From positions 1 through 19,763 of the forward strand of contig DAIRDH010000060.1 in the NCBI GenBank assembly GCA_036796255.1: a stretch of 19,763 bases of DNA, read 5' to 3'. The first letter of the stretch is position 1; each line of letters opens with the position of its first letter. Below are positions 7,581 to 14,418 of the stretch, piece after piece. Origin of the DNA: T3Sed10-241 sp036796255 (GTDB lineage Bacteria > Bacteroidota > Bacteroidia > Flavobacteriales_D > Cryomorphaceae). The notes below the pieces were generated by a model. That model worked only from the letters and a program-made list of their open reading frames with translations, was not told where the DNA came from and ran no database searches. Position numbers and translations under genes: made by a program.

Positions 7581-8701
7581 CTGGATTGTTTTGAAGAAGC
7601 GTTTGCGATATGCGCGCTTGCAGCGAAGGCCAAGGTAAGGATTTCGAGCAAGGGTGCGAAAAAAGCCAAATCTTTTTGGCCCAACCAACGGGCTGAGCGG
7701 ACAAAAATAACGATTTGAGCCACCATTCTCAAGAGGATTACTGCAAGTACTGCATAAATCCAGACGCCGTATGCCACCAGGGCTATTGATGAAATGAACA
7801 ATAGTAGTAAGCTCAACGGGTGCGCGGTGAGCAACAATTTGTGAATTGGCCTGTAGCGCCAACCGGTGGTGAGGTGCCTGCGCTTTTGTCGCCAGAAGTT
7901 CTTCCAGGTTTTTTCAGGCTCGGTTTCGACCATGGCTTCTGAATTGAGGCACACCGTGGTATTGTCTTTGGTGGCAATTTGGTTGATCAGCAAGTCGTCA
8001 TCACCCGAGCGGAGGCTGTAGTGCGCGCGAAATCCTCCTACCTTGAAAAATTGTGCCTTCGGGTATGACAAGTTTCTCCCCACACCCATGTATGGATTTC
8101 CCGCAAGGGCAAAGCCAAAGTACTGCTGGGCCGTGTGCACTCCGTCAAAACGAATAAGTGCATTGAGCAATCCTGGCACTTTCGTAAACGGACTGTATCC
8201 CAAAACGATGTCTTCCTCCTGCCGGGTGGCGGCAACCATTGCCCTGATCCATCCATAGCCAGTGGGCCGGCAATCGGCATCGGTGAGCAAAATGCGTTCG
8301 TGGCGGGCGGCCTTGATACCAAGCGTAACTGCAAGTTTCTTGCCTCCGTCAAAACGATCATTCTCTTTAATATTGACTACATGAAGTCGCTTGTGTGTTG
8401 ACTTGAGCGCGTGCAGGAGCCCCTCTGAATCGTCATAAGAACTGTCATTGACCACAATGACTTCGAATTCCGGGTAGTCCTGTTCGAGAATGATCGGCAG
8501 GTTTTCACGAAGATTTTCGTATTCATTACGTGCGGCAATAACCACGCTCACCGGCTGCAGTTTGGCATCGCCAACAATTGGTTTATGAAACGCAATACGG
8601 CCATAAACCAGGGTAAAAAAGGCCAATTGAATAAGTGCCGCGATGACAAAAACAATTTGCCACACGAGCATAAGATTATAGACATCTACATTCACCGTCA
8701 T
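7568..8701 (-). CDS. Membrane-anchored GT2-family glycosyltransferase
   Basis: 377 residues. One membrane helix lies near the N terminus (about 12-35), the GT-A catalytic domain at about 48-270, and two or three helices at about 290-365. GT2 marks: VSVVIAARNEYENL, VIVVNDSSYDDS, TDADCRP (the DxD metal site), SGDDDLLINQ (the ED-like catalytic segment) and QKRRHLTTGWRY (in place of QxxRW). Layout resembles processive or polyprenyl-phosphate-linked sugar transferases at the inner face of the membrane; the substrate is unknown. It is the first gene of the GT2-sigma-rsmG operon and its 3' end overlaps the sigma factor start by 13 bases. The 244 bases upstream to the divergent tgt hold the promoters; I could not locate a clear -7 element for this gene. 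Confidence 0.88.
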   Translation of the reverse strand: MTVNVDVYNLMLVWQIVFVIAALIQLAFFTLVYGRIAFHKPIVGDAKLQPVSVVIAARNEYENLRENLPIILEQDYPEFEVIVVNDSSYDDSEGLLHALKSTHKRLHVVNIKENDRFDGGKKLAVTLGIKAARHERILLTDADCRPTGYGWIRAMVAATRQEEDIVLGYSPFTKVPGLLNALIRFDGVHTAQQYFGFALAGNPYMGVGRNLSYPKAQFFKVGGFRAHYSLRSGDDDLLINQIATKDNTTVCLNSEAMVETEPEKTWKNFWRQKRRHLTTGWRYRPIHKLLLTAHPLSLLLLFISSIALVAYGVWIYAVLAVILLRMVAQIVIFVRSARWLGQKDLAFFAPLLEILTLAFAASAHIANASSKQSRWKT

Positions 8702-8889
8702 GGTTACATTGACCTGGTAAGCGGTTATTTTCTAAACGACTGGGGGCATGGCGAGGTGCCACACTTCGCTTTTTCTGCTTGGATCGTGAACGTTAAATAC
8801 TTCATAAAAAGCATCTAAACCTTCTTAACCAGCCCGCAATAGAAAGCGAGAGTAAAGGTATTACTTCAATGTCCTTTGCCAATTCATCT

Positions 8890-8897
8890 TATCTTTG
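8890..8897 (+). promoter_or_regulatory. Bacteroidota -7 promoter element for tgt
   Basis: TATCTTTG matches TAnnTTTG fully. A start near 8903 would give a leader of about 43 bases to the TTG start at 8946. The TTG at 8895 lies inside the element and cannot serve as start codon on that transcript. No convincing -33 element is visible. Confidence 0.55.
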
Positions 8898-8945
8898 CGC
8901 GCCTCGAATTTATCAACAAAGTTTTACAACAAGCCCCACCCTATT

Positions 8946-10076
8946 TTGCATTTCGAACTACTGCACAAAGACCCTCAATCCAAAGCGAGAGCGGGCGCCA
9001 TCACCACCGATCACGGTGTGATAGAAACCCCTATATTCATGCCAGTTGGCACTGCCGGTGCTGTGAAGGCAGTGCACATCCACGAAGTGGCCAATGAGGT
9101 GAATGCCGACATCATACTCGGCAATACCTATCACCTATACCTCCGGCCTGGGATTGACACCATTGGCAAAGCCGGTGGCCTGCACAAATTCAATGGATGG
9201 GATCGCCCTATCCTCACCGACAGCGGCGGGTATCAGGTATACTCTTTGGCGGAAAGCCGAAAGATCACCGAGAGCGGTGTGAGTTTTCGATCGCATATTG
9301 ATGGAGCCAAACACTTCTTTACGCCCGAGCGGGCCATCGACATCCAGCGCCAGATAGGTGCCGATATCATCATGGCTTTTGACGAATGTACCCCATATCC
9401 CTGCCCATACGATTACGCGGAGAACAGCATGCACATGACCCACCGTTGGTTGAAGCGTTGCTGCGAGCGGTTTGACAACACGCCTGACCGGTATGGCTAC
9501 AAACAGACTTTTTTCCCTATCGTCCAAGGCAGCGTGTACCCCGACTTGCGTAAAAAGTCGGCCGAGTTTATCGCTTCGATGAACCGGGAAGGCAATGCCA
9601 TCGGAGGGCTTTCAGTGGGAGAGCCCCACGACGAAATGTACGCCATGACCGAGGTGGTTTGTGAAATATTGCCGGAAGAGAAACCCCGCTACCTTATGGG
9701 CGTGGGAACACCGAGCAACATTTTGGAAAACATAGCCCTGGGCATTGACATGTTCGACTGCGTGATGCCCACCCGCAATGCCCGAAATGGCATGCTCTTC
9801 ACCAGCGAAGGGGTGATCAACATTAAAAATGCAAAATGGCAGGACTGTTTTGAGCCCATTGACCCCAATGGGACGGCATATGTAGACAAGGCGCATACCA
9901 AGGCCTACCTGCGCCACCTGATCATTAGCAAGGAAATGCTTGGGGCACAAATCGCGAGCATTCACAATTTGGCCTTCTATTTGTGGTTGGTGCGCGAAGC
10001 CCGAAAACACATTCTGGCAGGCGACTTTGTAAACTGGAAAAACATGATGGTCAAAAAACTCGACCAGCGCCTTTGA
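8946..10076 (+). CDS. tgt: tRNA-guanine transglycosylase (queuine/preQ1 insertion)
   Basis: 376 residues from a TTG start, beginning HFELLHKDPQSKARAG, exactly where family members begin; no ATG is available and the upstream TTG 8895 is in the promoter. Tgt swaps guanine 34 of tRNA Asp, Asn, His and Tyr for preQ1. Seen: TPIFMPVGTAGAVK, LGNTYHLYLRPG, LTDSGGYQVYSL with the active-site Asp92, AFDECTPYP, GGLSVGEPHDEM, and GIDMFDCVMPTRNARNG with the nucleophile Asp271. The zinc site is unusual: where enterobacterial enzymes have CxCxxC after DPE, this protein reads IDPNGTAYVD (305-314) with no Cys; only the His in SIHNL (340) is kept. The stop shares one base with the ATG of lptG, so the two are co-translated. 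Confidence 0.96.
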   Translation: MHFELLHKDPQSKARAGAITTDHGVIETPIFMPVGTAGAVKAVHIHEVANEVNADIILGNTYHLYLRPGIDTIGKAGGLHKFNGWDRPILTDSGGYQVYSLAESRKITESGVSFRSHIDGAKHFFTPERAIDIQRQIGADIIMAFDECTPYPCPYDYAENSMHMTHRWLKRCCERFDNTPDRYGYKQTFFPIVQGSVYPDLRKKSAEFIASMNREGNAIGGLSVGEPHDEMYAMTEVVCEILPEEKPRYLMGVGTPSNILENIALGIDMFDCVMPTRNARNGMLFTSEGVINIKNAKWQDCFEPIDPNGTAYVDKAHTKAYLRHLIISKEMLGAQIASIHNLAFYLWLVREARKHILAGDFVNWKNMMVKKLDQRL

Positions 10077-11155
10077 TGAAACTACTCGACCGCTATATCG
10101 TCACGCGATTTTTGGGGACATTTTTCTTCATGATTGCATTGATTATGTCCATCGCAGTCGTGTTTGACGTTTCGGAACGGCTCGAAAAATTCATCAAAAC
10201 CCAGGCCCCTTTGAAGGCCATCGTATTCGATTATTACGTTCACTTCATATTCTATTACGCCAATCTTTTCAGCTCGCTTTTCATTTTTCTCAGCGTGCTG
10301 CTATTCACGGCTCAATTGGCACAACGCACCGAGATTGTAGCCATACTTGCCAGCGGCGTAAGCTTCAGGCGCTTGCTGAGGCCCTATATGCTGTCGGCAA
10401 CAATCCTCGTTGCCATTTCACTGTATTTCACCCATTACCAGCTTCCTATTTCCAATACTACACGATTGGCCTTCGAAGACCAATACATTAAAAAGCAGTT
10501 TCGCATTGACGATAAAAACCTGCACCGGCAGATCAACGATTCCACCCTCGCCTACTTTGAGTCTTTCAGCACCATCAATGCCATTGGCTATAAGTTTTCA
10601 CTGGAAAAATGGAGTCCGGATGGCGAATTGAAATACAAATTGCTTGCCGACCGCGCCAAGTACGATTCAGTCAGTGGCCTTTGGCAAATCAACACCTACC
10701 TTGAGCGCTACATCACCGACAGTGTGGAAATCGTAAACCGTGGCCGGCAGCTCGACACCCTAATTTCGCTCAAGCCCAGCGACCTCGGGCAAAGGTTGAA
10801 CATAGCCACGACGATGAGCTTTGGTGAACTGAATGAATTCATTGAGTCAGAGCGAAAAAAAGGTTCTGATAAAATCGTGTATTACCAAATTGAGAAACAT
10901 CAAAGGACTTCTTATCCTTTTGCAGCATACGTACTTACCATTATCGCGGTATCGGTGGCCAGCCGAAAGAACAGGGGCGGTATTGGTGCCCATCTTGCCC
11001 TCGGGGTGGTGATCGCGATAAGCTATATATTTGCCATGAAACTGGCTACGGTAGCGGCTACCAATGCCGACCTCAATCCATTTATAGCCGTTTGGATTCC
11101 CAACATTGTATATGGTATGGTGGCCGTATGGTTGTATACCAAAGCCCAGAAGTAA
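10076..11155 (+). CDS. lptG: LPS export permease of the LptF/LptG (YjgP/YjgQ) family
   Basis: 359 residues starting MKLLDRYIVTRFLGTFFFM. Three membrane segments fill the first 110 residues, including LFSSLFIFLSVLLFTAQLAQRTEIVAILASGVSFRRLLRP, the family's signature region with the coupling helix. A periplasmic beta-jellyroll region follows (about 130-270), then three membrane segments at the C terminus (YPFAAYVLTIIAVSVASRK, GAHLALGVVIAISYIFAMKLA, WIPNIVYGMVAVWLYTKA). LptF and LptG pair with the LptB ATPase to draw LPS from the inner membrane onto the Lpt bridge. LptG is preferred to LptF because of its place directly behind tgt, as I recall from other Bacteroidota; the family call is firm, the F/G choice less so. 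ATG overlaps the tgt stop by one base. Its last base abuts the ispE stop on the other strand. Confidence 0.88.
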   Translation: MKLLDRYIVTRFLGTFFFMIALIMSIAVVFDVSERLEKFIKTQAPLKAIVFDYYVHFIFYYANLFSSLFIFLSVLLFTAQLAQRTEIVAILASGVSFRRLLRPYMLSATILVAISLYFTHYQLPISNTTRLAFEDQYIKKQFRIDDKNLHRQINDSTLAYFESFSTINAIGYKFSLEKWSPDGELKYKLLADRAKYDSVSGLWQINTYLERYITDSVEIVNRGRQLDTLISLKPSDLGQRLNIATTMSFGELNEFIESERKKGSDKIVYYQIEKHQRTSYPFAAYVLTIIAVSVASRKNRGGIGAHLALGVVIAISYIFAMKLATVAATNADLNPFIAVWIPNIVYGMVAVWLYTKAQK

Positions 11156-12004
11156 TCAGATCGAAGCGTGGTGCACAAAAGCCGATGCCCCAAATGCTGA
11201 TTTGAGTTCTTCAGTCATTTTTGCCGAAAGGCGCTCCAGCATATCCGCTTCAAAAATCCCGTAAACCGCCGATCCACTTCCTGTCATCGCGGCAAACTCT
11301 GCTCCCTGCTTATAAAGCATTTCCTTGACCTGCTTCAGAACTGGAAATTTCTGAAAAGCATAAGCTTCAAAATCGTTCGTGATCAATTGCTTCCAATGAT
11401 TCATGGGCTCCTGCGCAAGCGCCGCTGCCAAAGAGGGCCGGCCGGCTTCAGGCTGCATATTTGCGTAAGCTTTAGCAGTAGAAATGTGCAGGCCAAGATG
11501 CACGAGGATCAGGGCCTTTCCAGACAAGTTCAACCCGATCGGCCTTAATACCTCACCGCGTCCTTCAGAAATGGCGGGCTCGTTTCGAATGAAAAAAGCG
11601 CAATCAGAACCTAGCCTTGCGGCAAAATTTTCAAGTTCTGCGGTCTTAAGCCCCAACTTAAAATGATCGTTCAACGCAGTCAGAAAAAAGGCTCCATCGG
11701 CAGAGCCTCCCCCCAAACCTGCCCCCATGGGTATGTGCTTGTGCAAATAAATGCGAAGCGGAGGGATTTCAAATGATTCACGAAGCAAGGCGAGTGCCTT
11801 GATGCAAATATTTTCACTAGACTCGCCGGGCACCACCAATCCACTCATGTGAAATTGATCTTTGCCGGAAGCGGGAACAAATTCGAGTGCATCACTGAGA
11901 TTCCTCACCGGAACCATCACGGTGTGAATGTCATGGTAATTATCTTGGCGCTTCCGCAAAATGTGCAGGCCCAGATTGATCTTTGCATTTGGAAAAATAA
12001 GCAT
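11156..12004 (-). CDS. ispE: 4-diphosphocytidyl-2-C-methyl-D-erythritol kinase
   Basis: 282 residues, GHMP kinase family. Seen: the N-terminal FPNAKINLGLHI with the conserved Lys8, the glycine-rich ATP loop PMGAGLGGGSAD (92-103), the GSDCAFF segment with the likely catalytic Asp134, and the third motif MTGSGSAVYGIF near the C terminus. The enzyme phosphorylates the 2-hydroxyl of CDP-methylerythritol in the methylerythritol-phosphate route to isoprenoids, so this organism uses that route. ATG 12004 is chosen over TTG 12010 because PNAKINLGL should lie a few residues from the start. Upstream, an imperfect -7 element (CATATTTG on this strand) sits almost on the start codon, suggesting a very short leader. 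Divergent from accA; ends flush against lptG. Confidence 0.95.
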   Translation of the reverse strand: MLIFPNAKINLGLHILRKRQDNYHDIHTVMVPVRNLSDALEFVPASGKDQFHMSGLVVPGESSENICIKALALLRESFEIPPLRIYLHKHIPMGAGLGGGSADGAFFLTALNDHFKLGLKTAELENFAARLGSDCAFFIRNEPAISEGRGEVLRPIGLNLSGKALILVHLGLHISTAKAYANMQPEAGRPSLAAALAQEPMNHWKQLITNDFEAYAFQKFPVLKQVKEMLYKQGAEFAAMTGSGSAVYGIFEADMLERLSAKMTEELKSAFGASAFVHHASI

Positions 12005-12067
12005 GCACAAATATGCTGCTTTCCATCCTGTTGGCCCAAGAGGAATATCAGATTGTGAAATAAACCT

Positions 12068-12075
12068 TACCTTTC
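12068..12075 (+). promoter_or_regulatory. Possible -7 promoter element for accA
   Basis: TACCTTTC fits five of six defined positions of TAnnTTTG, 23 bases before ATG 12099. It lies in the 94-base space shared with the divergent ispE. No good -33 element is visible. Confidence 0.4.
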
Positions 12076-12098
12076 GCCTCTCAAATTAAAGACTGAAT

Positions 12099-13052
12099 AT
12101 GCCTGTATTGTTGGATTTTGAAGAGCCTATCGGCGTGCTCATGGAGCAATTGGAAAAAGCCAAAGAACTACATGAGAAGGGTGAGGTCGACATGACCAAG
12201 AACATCAAGGATCTTGAGAAGAAAATAAGCCAGACCAGGGTAAAGATTCACAAGAGCCTTACTCCCTGGCAGCAAGTGCAGGTATCGCGCCATCCCGAGA
12301 GACCTTACACATTGGCATACATCGACGCCCTCACCCAAGGCACTTTCTTGGAATTGCATGGCGACCGCACCGTGAAAGACGACAAGGCCATGGTAGGCGG
12401 ATTCGGCAAGCTTGATGGGCAAACTGTCATGTTCATAGGCCAGCAGAAAGGGATAAACACTAAGATGCGGCAATACCGCAACTTCGGAATGCCCAATCCC
12501 GAAGGATACCGAAAGGCGCTTAGGCTCATGAAAATGGCCGAGAAATTCAACAAACCCGTAGTCACGTTAATCGATACGCCTGGTGCATTTCCGGGATTGG
12601 AAGCTGAGGAGCGCGGACAAGGTGAAGCGATTGCGCGCAACCTTTACGAGATGGCTCAACTCAAAGTGCCGATCATTTGCATCGTGATTGGCGAAGGAGC
12701 CTCAGGTGGTGCACTCGGTATAGGCGTTGGCGACCTGGTATTGATGCTGGAAAATTCCTGGTATTCTGTAATCTCACCTGAAAATTGTTCGACCATTTTA
12801 TGGCGCAACTGGGACCACAAGGTACAAGCAGCTGATGCACTGAAGCTCACCGCCAAGGACATGCTGAGAAACAAACTTATTGATGGCATCATAAAAGAGC
12901 CGGTTGGTGGGGCGCACAACGACCCGCAGCAAGCTTTTACTTACGTGAAAGAGACCATCCTCAAAAATTTGCCAAAGCTCAAAGCACTCACTCCTGAAAA
13001 GAGAATTGAACTGAGAATCAAGAAATTCTCATCAATGGGCGTAACTTCCTAA
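12099..13052 (+). CDS. accA: Acetyl-CoA carboxylase carboxyltransferase subunit alpha
   Basis: 317 residues, the standard AccA length. N-terminal coiled region (LDFEEPIGVLMEQLEKAKEL...), then LTPWQQVQVSRHPERPYTLAYIDAL, FLELHGDRTVKDDKAMVGG, GRQKG-like GQQKGINTKMRQYRNFGM, PVVTLIDTPGAFPGLEAEERGQGEAIARNL, IGEGASGGALGIGVGD and SVISPENCSTILWR, all typical of the crotonase-fold carboxyltransferase. With AccD it moves the carboxyl group from biotin on AccB to acetyl-CoA, making malonyl-CoA for fatty-acid synthesis. AccA and AccD are separate chains here, as the protein has no N-terminal zinc ribbon. It has its own likely promoter and overlaps the convergent lipoprotein gene by 4 bases at the stop. 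Confidence 0.97.
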   Translation: MPVLLDFEEPIGVLMEQLEKAKELHEKGEVDMTKNIKDLEKKISQTRVKIHKSLTPWQQVQVSRHPERPYTLAYIDALTQGTFLELHGDRTVKDDKAMVGGFGKLDGQTVMFIGQQKGINTKMRQYRNFGMPNPEGYRKALRLMKMAEKFNKPVVTLIDTPGAFPGLEAEERGQGEAIARNLYEMAQLKVPIICIVIGEGASGGALGIGVGDLVLMLENSWYSVISPENCSTILWRNWDHKVQAADALKLTAKDMLRNKLIDGIIKEPVGGAHNDPQQAFTYVKETILKNLPKLKALTPEKRIELRIKKFSSMGVTS

Positions 13053-14365
13053 CGGTTGTAGTTAAAGCCCACCCAAAATACTTCTGAAGGGAAGGTGTGC
13101 GCTTGCACCTGTGATCCATTGGCGTTGAGAACCTTGAGCTCATTTCCATTGCTGAGATAATACTGTTGTGACAATTCCTCATAGAACAAGCGCTCCGCCA
13201 CTATGCCACTGCCCAATACCGTCGTGCTGCCCGTCATAAAATTGTAGCGGTACAGACCTTGATCCGTAAGAAACGTGAAGATGTTGTCATTGAGCCTGAC
13301 AACATCGATCAAGGACTCACCTGTGCGGTCAAAAATGGTATTCAACAATTGATTTCCTAAATTCAGGGAGCGTAAGCGACATCCTTCAGGATGGTCTTCC
13401 CAAATAAACAACTCATTGATGCTTTTCTCGAAAAGGCCAATCACAGGCCCTCCAAATTCGTAAATAGCCCGCCTCAGCCCCGTTCGCGAATACGCAACAA
13501 GCAATTGATTGGGTTGGGAAATGGGACTCTCCATTACAAAATAATGGTCGAGTGCGGTGAAAATACGGGAAGGCAGGTGATTTGGAAGCAATTCAAAACC
13601 GGTCAGGGCTCCGGCATTCTTTGTAAAGGTGCGGAGGCGAGGCTCCCGCAGCAATACCGAAAACTCTTCGAACTCCTGACTGTAGTGAACGCCAAGAAAA
13701 AATGGCAACGATGGTAAACCAAATCCTTGCAGTGAATTGATAACCGCAAAGCTCTCAGTTTCGTGAAAATCCAGATTGCCCAATTCCCCGCCAGCCACTG
13801 CAAGAATGTTCTGACGATAATTCAATGCCATTCCCTCGCAGTCAATGGGTTTATTGAGTACAGGCTCCCATTCTGATCCTGGTGGTGCTGCCCAAACGCC
13901 AAGGTTAAATGTTGTTCTTGTACCTACCAACACATCATCAAGTGTGCGTGGTACGGCGCTCAACTGCACCTTCCTGAAACCACTCCCTACCTTACTGCCA
14001 TCGCTGGCACGCACTGCTACATAGAAAGTCCCCGATTCAAGTAATGGCTGATCAAGAAGTAAAGGCAATTCCACCTGCACATTGGTGCCCGTCATCGGGT
14101 AGCGGGCTTTACCCGACACTGGGCTAAATTCGCTGTTCACCAATTCAACTTCCACCCATTCAATGCCTACTTCATGCACCACAGTAGCCTTAACGGATAC
14201 GGTATCGACCGAAAAAATCAACTGGTTTTCAATTGGCAATTCCATGAAAACCCTTGGTGATGGAATCTCATCGTCATCATTGCATGACACCAGCATCAAA
14301 GCAGCCATTGAAATGCCTATCAATAACTTAACACTTGTTGAAAACACCTTCTGAAAACTTTTCAT
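13049..14365 (-). CDS. Lipoprotein with Ig-like and probable beta-propeller regions, probably surface-exposed
   Basis: 438 residues of unknown function. A signal of about 27 residues ends in the lipobox LVSC with Cys28, followed by NDDDE; an acidic run at this position resembles the lipoprotein export signal of Bacteroidota that sends lipoproteins to the outer face of the outer membrane. Residues about 35-140 (FMELPIENQLIFSVDTVSVKA..., VAVRASDGSKVGSGFRKVQL) look like an immunoglobulin-like fold of the kind that precedes propellers. From about 180 on there are recurrent short beta blades (QNILAVAGGELGNL, NDNIFTFLTDQGLYRYNF, LSQQYYLSNGNELKVLNANG), suggesting a beta-propeller, but no named repeat is clear. 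The gene is divergent from dnaB with only 53 bases between and overlaps accA tail-to-tail by 4 bases, so it is probably monocistronic. Confidence 0.75.
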   Translation of the reverse strand: MKSFQKVFSTSVKLLIGISMAALMLVSCNDDDEIPSPRVFMELPIENQLIFSVDTVSVKATVVHEVGIEWVEVELVNSEFSPVSGKARYPMTGTNVQVELPLLLDQPLLESGTFYVAVRASDGSKVGSGFRKVQLSAVPRTLDDVLVGTRTTFNLGVWAAPPGSEWEPVLNKPIDCEGMALNYRQNILAVAGGELGNLDFHETESFAVINSLQGFGLPSLPFFLGVHYSQEFEEFSVLLREPRLRTFTKNAGALTGFELLPNHLPSRIFTALDHYFVMESPISQPNQLLVAYSRTGLRRAIYEFGGPVIGLFEKSINELFIWEDHPEGCRLRSLNLGNQLLNTIFDRTGESLIDVVRLNDNIFTFLTDQGLYRYNFMTGSTTVLGSGIVAERLFYEELSQQYYLSNGNELKVLNANGSQVQAHTFPSEVFWVGFNYNR

Positions 14366-14406
14366 AGTTCAATCTCTCTTAACCTGACAAGACCAAAACC
14401 CTGTAG

Positions 14407-14414
14407 TATCTTTG
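14407..14414 (+). promoter_or_regulatory. Bacteroidota -7 promoter element for dnaB
   Basis: TATCTTTG, a full match to TAnnTTTG, ending 4 bases before the ATG at 14419. A start 5-7 bases downstream would fall on or just after that ATG, so the mRNA is either leaderless or translation begins at the in-frame ATG 14428. Confidence 0.5.
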
Positions 14415-14418
14415 AAAC

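Noticed and set aside
7581..7862. N-terminal extension of the sigma factor by 94 residues
   Set aside because: The extra part lies wholly within the GT2 coding region in another frame and has no sigma-factor similarity.
8585..8818. 77-codon plus-strand frame between GT2 and tgt
   Set aside because: Half is antisense to GT2, and the peptide has no recognisable feature; the region is better explained as divergent promoter space.
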